Origin: Shewanella indica
GTDB taxonomy: Bacteria > Pseudomonadota > Gammaproteobacteria > Enterobacterales > Shewanellaceae
DNA length: 64,000 bases
Assembly: GCF_002836975.1 (NCBI RefSeq)
Contig: NZ_NIJK01000026.1
Span: forward strand, 48,429 to 112,428
Reading direction: 5' to 3'
Part shown: positions 41,511 to 50,800 of the stretch, piece after piece
How positions within the stretch are numbered: the stretch's first letter is position 1
Layout: each line of letters opens with the position of its first letter
The notes under the pieces: model-generated
What the model was told of the DNA's origin: nothing
What the model saw: the letters and a program-made list of their open reading frames with translations, nothing else
The model's database searches: none
Program-made: the position numbers and the translations under genes

Positions 41511-43256
41511 ATGAAGCTGTTACTGCCCTTTATCCGGCTGTTCCGCCGCCAGTCTTTGATGATGTTTGTCGGCTTGTTGCTGACAGTCACGACTCTCATG
41601 GCCGGTATTGGCCTGCTGTCGCTTTCCGGTTGGTTCTTATCTGCTACCGCAGTGGCCGGTCTGGCTTTGGTGACGGCGGAAGCCTTCAACTACTTTACTC
41701 CGGCGGGCGGGGTGCGTTTCCTCTCCATTGCCCGCACGGCAAGCCGCTACGGTGAAAGGCTGGCTACCCATGAGGCAACCTTCAGGATCCTGACCGATCT
41801 CAGGTTGTGGGCCTGGCGCTCTTTGCTGCCTTTGAGTGAACGTAATCTATCCGGGATGCGCCGCGGCGATCTGCTCAACCGTTTGGTGGCCGATATCGAC
41901 ACGCTGGATCACCTGTATCTGAGGTTGTTGACGCCGCTGACGGCCTTCTTGCTGATGCTGCTGGCATTGACCACCTTTATTGGTTGGTTTGATCTCAACT
42001 TGGCTATCCTGCTTTGTACTGGCCTCTTGCTCAGTTGGTTGTTGTTGCCGAGCGTGTTCTATCTGCTTGGCAGGCGACCCGGGCGCGAGCTGATTGAAGC
42101 GCGGCGCAGCTACCGGGTTCGGCTGCTGGAATGGTTGTCCGGTCAGGCAGAGCTGAGTCTGTTTTCCGATGCCAAAGGTGGCGCTGCTCAAAGCTTTCGG
42201 GCGGAACTCGACCGCGCCGAGCAGAGCTGGTTTGCCAGTCAGAAGGCGATGGCGGCGATCACCGGCCTGAGCCAGGCAATGTTGATCCTCTGTCACGGCT
42301 TGCTGGTGTTGCTGCTGCTCTGGTTTGCCGCCGCAGGTGTTGGGCCGGCCGTGCCTCCCGGGCCTTTGCTGGCCATGGTCTTGTTTGCCACTCTGGCTTG
42401 TATCGAGATGATGATGCCGCTGGCCGGCGCCTTTCAACATTTGTCTTCTGTGCTCTTGGCTGCCAAGCGGGTGTCCGAGTTGACAGAGCAGCGCTCCGAC
42501 ATTGAGTTTCCTGCCGTCTCGGCAACCGTGCCCGAGAGCGGCGCTCTTATCATCAAAGATCTGCATTTCGGTTACACGGACACCCAGCCAGTGCTGCAAG
42601 GCTTGTCACTGCAGGTACCTGCGCGCAACAAGGTGGCACTCCTGGGTAAAACCGGCTCGGGTAAGTCCAGCCTGCTGGCCTTGATAACCCGTCAGTGGCA
42701 GCCGCAGCAGGGTGAGATACTGCTGGGCGGTGTGCCTGTGGCCTCCTTGGATGAAAAGACCTTGCGGGCTTCCATGACAGTGGTCAGTCAACGGGTACAA
42801 TTGCTCAGCACCAGTCTCAGAGATAACCTGCAGCTGGCCTTGCCGGAAAAAGTCACCGATGACACGCTAGCCGAGGTGCTGCGCCAGGTTGGGCTGGAGG
42901 GATTACTTGCGGGTGAGGGGCTCAACGCCTGGATAGGTGAAGGCGGGCGTCAGTTATCCGGTGGTGAGCAGCGCCGGATCGGCGTGGCTCGGGCGCTGCT
43001 GCGGGATGCGCCGTTGCTGCTGCTTGATGAACCCACCGAGGGGCTGGATCGGCGTACCGAGCAGGAGATCCTCAGGTTGCTGCTGCAGTTTGCCAAAGAC
43101 AAGACGCTGGTGATGATAAGTCATCGCCTAACCGGTATGGCGCAGATGGATGCCATTCACCTGCTGGATGAAGGCAAGATAGTGGCCAGTGGCAGTCATG
43201 AGCAGTTGCTACAGGAGTCGACCGCTTACAGCGCCCTGTATCAGAGGTTACACTGA
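41511..43256 (+). CDS. cydC: Cysteine/glutathione ABC exporter subunit CydC
   Basis: A 581-residue partner of CydD. It has an N-terminal transmembrane domain with the CydC-like RFLSIARTASRYGERLATHEATFRIL, then the ATPase: Walker A GKTGSGKSS near 380, signature LSGGEQRRIG and LLLLDEPTEGLD. It begins one base after the cydD stop, so the two are cotranscribed and followed by a terminator at 43309. Confidence 0.93.
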   Translation: MKLLLPFIRLFRRQSLMMFVGLLLTVTTLMAGIGLLSLSGWFLSATAVAGLALVTAEAFNYFTPAGGVRFLSIARTASRYGERLATHEATFRILTDLRLWAWRSLLPLSERNLSGMRRGDLLNRLVADIDTLDHLYLRLLTPLTAFLLMLLALTTFIGWFDLNLAILLCTGLLLSWLLLPSVFYLLGRRPGRELIEARRSYRVRLLEWLSGQAELSLFSDAKGGAAQSFRAELDRAEQSWFASQKAMAAITGLSQAMLILCHGLLVLLLLWFAAAGVGPAVPPGPLLAMVLFATLACIEMMMPLAGAFQHLSSVLLAAKRVSELTEQRSDIEFPAVSATVPESGALIIKDLHFGYTDTQPVLQGLSLQVPARNKVALLGKTGSGKSSLLALITRQWQPQQGEILLGGVPVASLDEKTLRASMTVVSQRVQLLSTSLRDNLQLALPEKVTDDTLAEVLRQVGLEGLLAGEGLNAWIGEGGRQLSGGEQRRIGVARALLRDAPLLLLDEPTEGLDRRTEQEILRLLLQFAKDKTLVMISHRLTGMAQMDAIHLLDEGKIVASGSHEQLLQESTAYSALYQRLH

Positions 43257-43308
43257 GCCGCAGAGACTCAAGAAGATACTCAAAAAGAGGCTCAAGTTAG
43301 ACTTATTC

Positions 43309-43338
43309 AAAGGGATGCTCAGCATCCCTTTTTCTTTT
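43309..43338 (+). terminator. Terminator of cydDC
   Basis: AAAGGGATGCT and AGCATCCCTTT are complementary over 11 bp around a very short loop and run into TTTTTCTTTTA. Confidence 0.85.
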
Positions 43339-43395
43339 AAAAGCGCTAAATTCTCGCCTGGATCACAGATCCCATACGGGTTCAAAGTCAGAATA

Positions 43396-43421
43396 TAGTT
43401 ATTGGCATATGCCAATAACTA
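43396..43421. promoter_or_regulatory. Perfect 26-bp palindrome upstream of the DUF134 gene
   Basis: The core TTATTGGCATATGCCAATAA extends three bases each side as a perfect palindrome. It ends 14 bases before the preferred ATG at 43436, covering the likely promoter or leader. Its symmetry and position suggest an operator for a dimeric helix-turn-helix protein, most simply the DUF134 protein encoded next (autoregulation). It also contains an alternative in-frame ATG at 43409. Confidence 0.6.
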
Positions 43422-43435
43422 ATAAGGATACTCCC

Positions 43436-43726
43436 ATGCCCAGACCCAGAAAATGCCGCCGCCTGCAGCATGGCACGCCCTGCCGCTTCTACAAACCCAA
43501 CGGCATTCCGGCCTCAGCCCTGGAGGCAGTCGCCTTAGCGGCCGATGAGTTTGAGGCCCTGGCGTTGGCCGACTTTCGCGGTCTGGCGCAACAAGAGGCC
43601 GCCGAGCAGATGGGGATATCCAGGCAGACCTTTGGCAACTTGATTAAGCAGGCACGCCATAAACTGGCCAAGGCCCTGATAGAGGGACAGATGCTGGAGT
43701 TGCCCCACACTGAGGAACAGAGATGA
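43436..43726 (+). CDS. DUF134-family helix-turn-helix protein
   Basis: A 96-residue predicted DNA-binding protein. MPRPRKCRRLQHGTPCRFYKPNG is the family's characteristic start, with two cysteines, followed by a sigma-factor-like helix-turn-helix (LAQQEAAEQMGISRQTFGNLIKQARHKLAKAL). The ATG at 43436 has AAGGA 7 bases upstream, so I reject the ATG at 43409 inside the palindrome. It overlaps the NifX-like gene by 4 bases, and DUF134 genes are commonly paired with such genes. It probably senses metal or redox state through the cysteines; that is inference. Confidence 0.85.
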   Translation: MPRPRKCRRLQHGTPCRFYKPNGIPASALEAVALAADEFEALALADFRGLAQQEAAEQMGISRQTFGNLIKQARHKLAKALIEGQMLELPHTEEQR

Positions 43727-44298
43727 TAGTGATACCCATGAGCCGGGGCCGCTTGGCCGGGCATTTTACCAAGGCCAAAGAGCTGGCCTTTTATGATAAC
43801 GAGCACAACCACTGTTTTACCCTGGATAATCCGGCAGCCGCAGGCGGCAATTGCGCCGCCAAAAAGGCGATGCTGCAACTTATCAAGGACAAAGGCGGCC
43901 GCATTGTGTTGGTGGATCAAATCGGCGAGCGAATGTTGGGTAAGCTGCTCGATGGTGGCATCAGCGTTTGTCGGCCCGGCAAAGAGAGCAGCGATATCGC
44001 GGCTTTGCTGGTTGCGGCCAGTGATATTCAGTTACGGCTGACCAGTGCTGCGGCCGGACGCCCGTCACTCAAGCATCAAGCCAAAGGCGGTTGTGGTGGC
44101 GGCTGCGGTTGTCATGGTCATAATGAAACCGGCGCAGCTTGTCATGGTGAAGATCATGGCCATGAGGGGGAGGCGAAAGGCGGTTGTGGTGGCGGCTGTG
44201 GCTGTAAGAGCCGCACTGAGGCCAAACTAAAACCCCTCGGTGATTCGCTAAACCAGCAAGGCAAGTTGAGTTACGCAGGCTTCAGGCCTTTGCGATAA
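43723..44298 (+). CDS. NifB/NifX-like (dinitrogenase Fe-Mo cofactor family) protein with Cys/His-rich tail
   Basis: A 191-residue protein. Residues 1-105 form the NifX-type ribonuclease-H-like domain (MIVIPMSRGRLAGHFTKAKE, then IGERMLGKLLDGGISV). The rest is a metal-binding tail in which the motif KGGCGGGCGC occurs twice (near residues 121 and 151), separated by a His-rich segment (HGHNETGAACHGEDHGHEG). No nif structural genes are nearby, so nitrogenase cofactor work is unlikely; iron-sulfur or other metal handling under the DUF134 regulator is more plausible. Confidence 0.82.
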   Translation: MIVIPMSRGRLAGHFTKAKELAFYDNEHNHCFTLDNPAAAGGNCAAKKAMLQLIKDKGGRIVLVDQIGERMLGKLLDGGISVCRPGKESSDIAALLVAASDIQLRLTSAAAGRPSLKHQAKGGCGGGCGCHGHNETGAACHGEDHGHEGEAKGGCGGGCGCKSRTEAKLKPLGDSLNQQGKLSYAGFRPLR

Positions 44299-44311
44299 AG
44301 CCGTCTGCAGA

Positions 44312-44350
44312 AAAAAAAGAGTGCCGACAGAAAGCCGGCACTCTTTGTTT
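44312..44350. terminator. Bidirectional terminator between the NifX-like and DUF5666 genes
   Basis: AAAGAGTGCCG (44316) and CGGCACTCTTT (44336) make an 11-bp stem with a 9-base loop. Eight T follow on the minus strand and a shorter T-rich stretch on the plus strand, serving the two convergent genes. Confidence 0.85.
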
Positions 44351-44361
44351 ATCTTGTGTTA

Positions 44362-45660
44362 TCAATCATCCAGGCGGCACTGGCTCAGCAGTTCACCACT
44401 TAAGTGGCATTCCAGCTCGACCCTTTTGCCAATATGAGGCTCAAGGCTTTCATCGCTGGCCTTATAACCCCAGAGGCTGGCGCCTTGGCCGTCATCATTG
44501 ACCAAGCCCTTGAGCTCTATATCTGCTTCCTGCACCTCAGGTTCGATCTCCATCACCAGGAATTGACCATTTTGCTCTGAGCCTTCAACCTGTACCCAGG
44601 TACCGTTGAGGCTGGCTTGGTTCAAACCATCTTCAAAACGAGTCTGAGGTGTCAGCGTCAGTACTATGCCGTTGATGCTGAATACACCGGCGTCATACAC
44701 AGCCTTGCCTTCAACTTCAAAAGCGTGGCTTGCAATTACTGGTGGCTGACTCTGTTTTTCAAAGTCAATCTCGGTGGCCTGCAGCTCTTGAGTGTCATCT
44801 TGCCACAGGCCTTCCACATCGACCAAGGCGCCGGGTTTGAGATCGGCAACAGTACCATCTTCAAAGTGGGTTTTGCCATCCAGGATCACTTGCCATTTTT
44901 GGTTCAAGGTAAAGCGGGTCTGCAACTCGTTGACCCAGGTAACCTGACCTTCGAGTTCCACCTCAGTGCCCTTGTCCAAATCCGGGGCGCGTTCGACTTC
45001 CACTTCAGAAGCCAGCAATACTTCACCCTGATATTGACCTTCAACTTCTACCCAGGAACCGTTGGCCAGCGTGTCATCTACCTGCACGGCATTGGCACCA
45101 TAGTCCACCTGCATACTACCGAGATAGAACTGCTTCAGATGAGTGTCCAGCTTGCTTACCCGCCCTTCAACTTCCATCTCTTGCCTGTCATTGTCGATAG
45201 CAAAATAGGTGGCCTTGAACTGACTATCACTCAGGTTGTAACCACTGAGCTCAACTATGTCACCTGCCTTGACTTTATTGAGGTCAAGTCCAGTTACTTG
45301 GTAACCGGCCACAATAGCTTGCTCGCCATCAATTGCGCTCACCGGGGATACCAGCACAGGGTCATAGTCTACGCTGATGGCACTGCTGCCATCTGTCTTG
45401 ATGTTGAGCTGCATACCGGGCTTCAACTCAGTGATGCTGGCCTTGGTTTCATTGATTTCAACACTGGCCCTGGCCGCCGGGATTGCTACACCATTGACCC
45501 AAAGCGTATCCGTATCGACCTTTTGCAGGGTACCTTGGATAGTCTTGGCCAAAGTGGCAACCGGCGGTTGGGGATCGGGATTGTTCGACTCATTGGAATC
45601 TGAACCGCCACAGGCGCTCAGTCCGGCAACGAGAGGAACCAGCCATATGCTTCTTTGCAT
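44362..45660 (-). CDS. DUF5666-repeat lipoprotein
   Basis: A 432-residue lipoprotein with lipobox LSAC (residues 14-17) then a Ser/Asn/Pro spacer. The body is made of repeated small beta-barrel modules of the DUF5666/OB-like kind (TIQGTLQKVDTDTLWVNG; ELEGQVTWVNELQTRFTLN; EVEGKAVYDAGVFSINGIV), each with an 'EVEG' strand, about six in total. It probably sits at the outer-membrane periplasmic face or the surface. The function of these proteins is not established. Monocistronic. Confidence 0.75.
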   Translation of the reverse strand: MQRSIWLVPLVAGLSACGGSDSNESNNPDPQPPVATLAKTIQGTLQKVDTDTLWVNGVAIPAARASVEINETKASITELKPGMQLNIKTDGSSAISVDYDPVLVSPVSAIDGEQAIVAGYQVTGLDLNKVKAGDIVELSGYNLSDSQFKATYFAIDNDRQEMEVEGRVSKLDTHLKQFYLGSMQVDYGANAVQVDDTLANGSWVEVEGQYQGEVLLASEVEVERAPDLDKGTEVELEGQVTWVNELQTRFTLNQKWQVILDGKTHFEDGTVADLKPGALVDVEGLWQDDTQELQATEIDFEKQSQPPVIASHAFEVEGKAVYDAGVFSINGIVLTLTPQTRFEDGLNQASLNGTWVQVEGSEQNGQFLVMEIEPEVQEADIELKGLVNDDGQGASLWGYKASDESLEPHIGKRVELECHLSGELLSQCRLDD

Positions 45661-46091
45661 TCTGTTCTCCTTAGGGTCTTGGTTTTTAAAGCGGCGGCAG
45701 GATAAACAACTGTAGATGAGGCTAAGATTAGGGCGGGATGAAAGTTTATTAATGATCGTATGCAGCCGTTAAAAAATAGAGGGTTACTTTGAAAATCTCC
45801 GTGCAGATGTGTTTGGTTTTTGAATTTAGTTAAGGTTTAAATCAGCATGATTTACTGCAATCGGCAGACAAACATGCTGTCTGCACGCTTTTTGTTCACA
45901 TCCCAAGCCAACTTAAATGGGAAATCGTATGATTTTTAGAGGATTTGTAAGGGAGGTATACAGGCAGTTGGAGAATCTGAATAGCTAAAAAAGAGAACAA
46001 GTTACTACTTGGCTCTATGCTTTTTTATAGCTAAAGTTATCAGTATTATAAAAGTTGTGACAATGACGTCCCCACTAATCAGGAAGATACT
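45661..46091. other. 431-base intergenic region with an orphan terminator-like hairpin
   Basis: The divergent region between the DUF5666 and L12-like genes contains no gene I can support. GCAGACA (45864) and TGTCTGC (45878) form a 7-bp hairpin followed by ACGCTTTTT on the plus strand, although no rightward gene ends upstream; a short untranslated RNA is possible. Confidence 0.45.
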
Positions 46092-46355
46092 ATGACCCCC
46101 ACCAAAGAGCGCTCCTTGGATTTGGAAGTGATCAGTCTACTGGAAGACCGGCAGACGATTCATGCAATTAAACTCCTGCGAGAACGAGACAACCTGAGCC
46201 TGAAAGAGGCAAAAAAGAAGGTGGATGACTATTTGCAGGGGCATCCTGAACTGGAATTGGCCGACAAAGAACCCGGAAGCGGCAATGCCATTGTCTGGAT
46301 AGTGCTGGTAGGGTTGGCTGCAGCAGCAGCCTTGGCTGTCTCGACTCACTTATAG
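46092..46355 (+). CDS. Small membrane protein with ribosomal L7/L12 C-terminal-like domain
   Basis: 87 residues. AIKLLRERDNLSLKEAKKKVDDYL (residues 23-46) matches the L7/L12 C-terminal helix-turn-helix pattern (AIK-x-LRE-x-x-x-LGLKEAK-x-x-V). The C-terminus (residues about 66-84, NAIVWIVLVGLAAAAALAVS) is a single membrane helix. It lacks the L12 N-terminal dimerisation domain, so it is not a ribosomal stalk protein. Clear AGGAAGA before the ATG. Function unknown. Confidence 0.75.
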   Translation: MTPTKERSLDLEVISLLEDRQTIHAIKLLRERDNLSLKEAKKKVDDYLQGHPELELADKEPGSGNAIVWIVLVGLAAAAALAVSTHL

Positions 46356-46585
46356 TTGTTGAGATATCTCTATTTTAAGCCGTTACAAGGCGAGTTTATT
46401 TAAACTTTTCTCATTTAAAGGCAGGGAAAATTGAATATTTTAAATTCTCTTTGCATCTTTTGCCATTTTTGACTAATTGTTGAGCCTGAGTCGAGAAAAC
46501 TCACGGAAGCGATTGGCTTGAATGTGGTACCTTTGCCCGCTTTGATTTTGACAAGATGACGCCCTTGTGCGGCGGAGACATAACA

Positions 46586-47815
46586 ATGAATAACAAACAC
46601 TGGATTGGCAATATCGGCGTGCAAGTCGTCATTGCCATGTTTTTGGGGGCGGCTGTAGGCTGGTGGTTAGGTGAGGATGCCAGCATGTTTGCCCCATTGG
46701 GGACTATTTTTATCCATTTGATCAAGATGTTGGTCATACCGCTGGTATTGGTGGCTATCATCTCTGGTGCTGCCAGTTTGGGGGACACCCCTTCGGCTGG
46801 GAAAATCGGTCTAGGAACATTCGGCTTCTTTATTGTGACTTCGGGTATCGCAGTCACCTTGGCACTGGTGCTGGGAAACCTGTTTCAACCGGGTAAGGGA
46901 GTTGATTTTACTGCCCACAGCATGACTGACCTAATGGAAGTTACCAAAGAACAGGGCGATCTCCCCGGGGTGATGGATACCTTCATCGGCATGATACCAA
47001 CCAATGTATTTGAGTCGCTGACCGGAGGGAATATTTTACAGATCCTGGTGTTCAGTATTTTCTTTGGCATAGCACTGACCAAGGTCAAGGGCGATGGCGC
47101 CAAGCCGATCCTTGGGGCGCTTAATGCCATCACAGAGGCTATGGTCTGGATGATTAACTGTGTCATGTTGGTGGCACCCATAGGGGTATTCGGTCTGATG
47201 GCCGACTCAGTCGGCACCTTTGGTTTTGATGCCCTTGAGGTGGTATTCAAGTTATTCATCGTCTTCGTTGGTGCAATTTTGATTTACGCTTTCATCTTCT
47301 TCCCCTTGATGGTGCAGCTGTTTTCCAAGGTGTCGGCGGCGCGCTTCATCAGTGCAATGAAAAAGCCCCAGGTGATGGCCTTGTCTACGGCTTCCTCCAT
47401 GGCAACCTTGCCGGTGAATATGGAAACCTGTGAGCAGGAGTTGAAGGTCTCAAAAGCCACGGCTTCTTTCGTATTGCCGTTGGGCGCCACCATCAATATG
47501 AGCGGCAACGCCATCTATTATGGTTTGGTCGCCATGTTCTTTGCCCAAATGTATAACATTGATCTGAGCCTTGCCGCCTATGCGGCTATCATCTTCACCT
47601 CTACCTTGGGTGCTATTGGCCAGGCCGGGGTGCCTGGGCCTTCTTTCCTGGTGGTGGCCGTATTACTGGCGGCCAAGATCCCTATCGATGGACTGCCACT
47701 GCTGTTTGCCCTCGACCGGATTTTCGACATGATACGTACATCGCTGAATATTACCGGCGATGCCGCCTGCGCTCTGGTGATGGATAACTTTTGTCCCGAG
47801 GAAGCCAAGAGCTGA
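46586..47815 (+). CDS. Dicarboxylate/amino acid:cation symporter (DAACS family)
   Basis: A 409-residue secondary transporter of the GltP/DctA/sodium-glutamate symporter fold, with eight membrane helices and two re-entrant loops. Visible features are the serine-rich hairpin ALSTASSMATLPVNMETC, the signature GATINMSGNAIYYG, and NITGDAACALVMD in the last helix, which bind substrate carboxylates and cations. The frame opens at 46556, but GGAG lies 8 bases before the ATG at 46586 and the family N-terminus starts there. Substrate (glutamate, aspartate, serine or C4 acids) not decidable. Confidence 0.9.
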   Translation: MNNKHWIGNIGVQVVIAMFLGAAVGWWLGEDASMFAPLGTIFIHLIKMLVIPLVLVAIISGAASLGDTPSAGKIGLGTFGFFIVTSGIAVTLALVLGNLFQPGKGVDFTAHSMTDLMEVTKEQGDLPGVMDTFIGMIPTNVFESLTGGNILQILVFSIFFGIALTKVKGDGAKPILGALNAITEAMVWMINCVMLVAPIGVFGLMADSVGTFGFDALEVVFKLFIVFVGAILIYAFIFFPLMVQLFSKVSAARFISAMKKPQVMALSTASSMATLPVNMETCEQELKVSKATASFVLPLGATINMSGNAIYYGLVAMFFAQMYNIDLSLAAYAAIIFTSTLGAIGQAGVPGPSFLVVAVLLAAKIPIDGLPLLFALDRIFDMIRTSLNITGDAACALVMDNFCPEEAKS

Positions 47816-47847
47816 TAGCGTGAGTTTGTTTGCCGCGAGCAGATAAT

Positions 47848-47878
47848 AAAAAGCCAGGAAATAATTCCTGGCTTTTTT
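47848..47878. terminator. Bidirectional terminator between the symporter gene and putA
   Basis: AAAAGCCAGGAA and TTCCTGGCTTTT form a 12-bp stem with a 4-base loop, with T-runs in both directions for two convergent genes. Confidence 0.87.
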
Positions 47879-47890
47879 CATGGGTGGAGA

Positions 47891-50800
47891 TTATTCCGCA
47901 TCACCCAGTGACAGCAGAGTAGCATTGCCACCTATGGCTGTGATGTTGTTGGTGCGGGTCTTTTCTGTCATAAAGCGGGTCAGGTAGTGTGGCCCGCCGG
48001 CCTTGGGACCTGTGCCGGAAAGCCCCTGACCACCGAAGGGCTGCACACCCACCACGGCGCCAATCTGGTTACGGTTAATATAGACGTTACCTACATTGAC
48101 TTGGTCGGCAACGCTCAGGGCGTGGCCTTCGTTGCGGCTATGGATCCCCAGAGTCAGACCAAAGCCTGTGCTGTTGATATCGGCAATCACCTTGTCCAGC
48201 TCTGAGGCTTTGAAACGGATAACGTGCAGTATTGGGCCGAAATGTTCTTTCTCCAGCACCTTGATGGAATCGATTTCCACCGCGGTTGGAGCAACGAAAT
48301 GGCCATCCTTGCAGTCAGCGGGCAGCTCCACCTGTTTGATAAGCTTGCCTACCTGTTTGATGTGCTCGATATGGGCGTTGAGATTGGCTTTGGCTGTGGC
48401 ATCGATCACAGGGCCGACATCTGTCTTCACTGAACCAGGATAGCCAATGCTGAGTTCATCCATTGCACCCTTGAGGATCTCCAGTACCCGATCGGCGATA
48501 TCTTCCTGCAGATAGAGTACCCGCAGCGCCGAGCAGCGCTGGCCAGCGCTGGTAAAGGAAGAGGCAACCACATCGTTGACCACTTGCTCCGGCTGGGAGG
48601 TGGAGTCCACCACCATGGCATTTTGACCACCGGTTTCGGCGATAAGAGGAATGATGGCACCTTCGCGGGCAGCCAGAGCACGGTTGATCACCTTGGCCGT
48701 GCCGGTCGAACCTGTGAAGCAGACACCGCCGATACGTTCGTCGCTGGTCAGTGCGGCGCCGACACTGGCGCCTGTGCCCGGCAGGAATTGCAGCGCTTCT
48801 TTGGGGATCCCGGCTTCATGGGCCAGTTGTACGGCGCGGTAGCCCACCAGGCAGGTTTGCTCGGCCGGCTTGGCGATAACTGTGTTGCCGGCAGCAAGGG
48901 CTGCTGTCACCTGACCGAGGAAAATCGCCAACGGGAAGTTCCAGGGGCTGATACAGACAAAGACACCGCGGCCTTGAACAAACAGTTCGTTCAATTCACC
49001 GGTTGGCCCGGGGAGCTGCTCGGGCTTGCTCATCATCTTCTTGGCCTGCACCGCATAGTAGCGGCAGAAGTCGATGGCTTCTCGGACTTCATCTATGCCG
49101 TCCTGCAGGCTCTTGCCGGCTTCACGGGTACAGAGCACTATCAGTTCTTCGCGATTTTCTTCCAGCAGGTCGGCCAGTTTTTGCAGTGCGCTGGCGCGCT
49201 GTGCCACCGGCGTGCGACACCAGGCTGGGAAGGCGGCGACGGCTGAACTGATGGCCTGCTCAACGGCTTGGTTGTCGGCAAAAACCACCTGACCGACGGT
49301 TTGTGTCGTGTCATAGGGGCTGACAACCGGCTTTGACTCGCCGCTCAGGGTTTCACCATTGATCAGCGGGCCGGCATGCCATTGATGAGCCTTGAACTGA
49401 TCCAGTGCCGCGAAGAAGGGTTCGGCTTCAGAGAGAATGTTCATATTGAGTCCCTTGGAGTTTTTGCGTTCGCTGCCAAAAATGTCGGCAGGCTTCACTA
49501 TCTTGTTATTGGCCAGGGTTTTGTATTGTTTGACTGTCACCAGAGGGTGGGTGATCAGTGAATCGATTGGTGTGTTGGGATCCACCAACTTATGCACAAA
49601 TGAAGTGTTGGCACCGTTTTCCAGCAGACGGCGCACCAGATAGGGCAGCAGATCTTTATGGGCACCTATCGGCGCATAAATTCTGACGGTGCGAGCTCGG
49701 CTTTCCGCCAAAATGGTGTCGTACAACTCCTGTCCCATGCCGTGCAGACGCTGGAATTCAAACTCACGATCGCCGGCCATATCGCTGATGGCAGCGACTG
49801 TCTGGGCGTTATGGCTGGCAAATTGTGGATAGATGGCACCACGGGTCTTGTCCGATAACAGGAAACGAGCACAGGCCAGATAGGAGAGATCCGTCCCCAC
49901 CTTGCGGGTGTAGAGGGGATAACCGGCTTCACCTGCCTGTTGGGCCCACTTGAGTTCGCTGTCCCAGTAAGCGCCTTTCACCAGTCGCAACGGGATTTCA
50001 TCGCCTTGCTCTTTGGCAAGCTTGGTCAGCCACAGGAGTACAGGCAGTGCCCGTTTAGAGTAAGCCTGAACCACTATGCCTAATAGGCCCCAGCCCTTGG
50101 CGGTTTCTGAGTTGTATAACTTGCGGAACAGCTTGAGTGACAGCTCGAGACGGTCTACCTCTTCGGCATCGATAGAGATACCGACATTCAGGCTGCGAGC
50201 CTGCTCAATCAGCTTGATCACAGTGGCATACAACTCGGACATGACTCTGTCTTCATTGGCCACTTCATAGCGGGGATGCAGCGCCGACAGCTTGATGGAA
50301 ATCGTCGGTCTGGGCGCCTGGGATTCATCGTACTGCTGGGCTCCTAATTCGCTGATGGCGTGGGAGTAATCCTGGAAGTATTTCTCGGCATCTCTCTGGG
50401 TCAGAGCGGCTTCACCCAGCATGTCGTAAGAGTGGGTATAGCCCTGCTTGCGCTTGTCTTCACTGTTTTTCAGCGCTTCTTTAACTGTGCGGCCGAGTAC
50501 GAACTGTTTGCCCATGATCTTCATGGCGGCATACATGGCTTGGCGGATCACCGGCTCACCCAGGCGATTAACCAAGCGTTTCAGTAAGTTGCTTGGACTG
50601 CCATCCAGGTTGCGGTCAAGTTTGACGATTTTGCCCGTCAGCATCAGGCCCCATGTCGAGGCGTTGACCAATACAGAATCACTCTTTGACAGATGCTCGT
50701 CCCATTTGGCACCTGAGAGTTTGTCTTCAATCAGGGCATCGGCCGTTTCCGGATCCGGGATCCGCAACAGGGCTTCGGCCAGGCACATGAGTATGATGCC

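Noticed and set aside
43723..44298. Evidence for nitrogen fixation from a NifX/NifB-like gene
   Set aside because: No nifHDK or nifB radical-SAM gene in the window; this family occurs widely outside nitrogenase loci.
46092..46355. A second ribosomal protein L7/L12 gene
   Set aside because: It lacks the N-terminal stalk-dimerisation domain and ends in a membrane helix.
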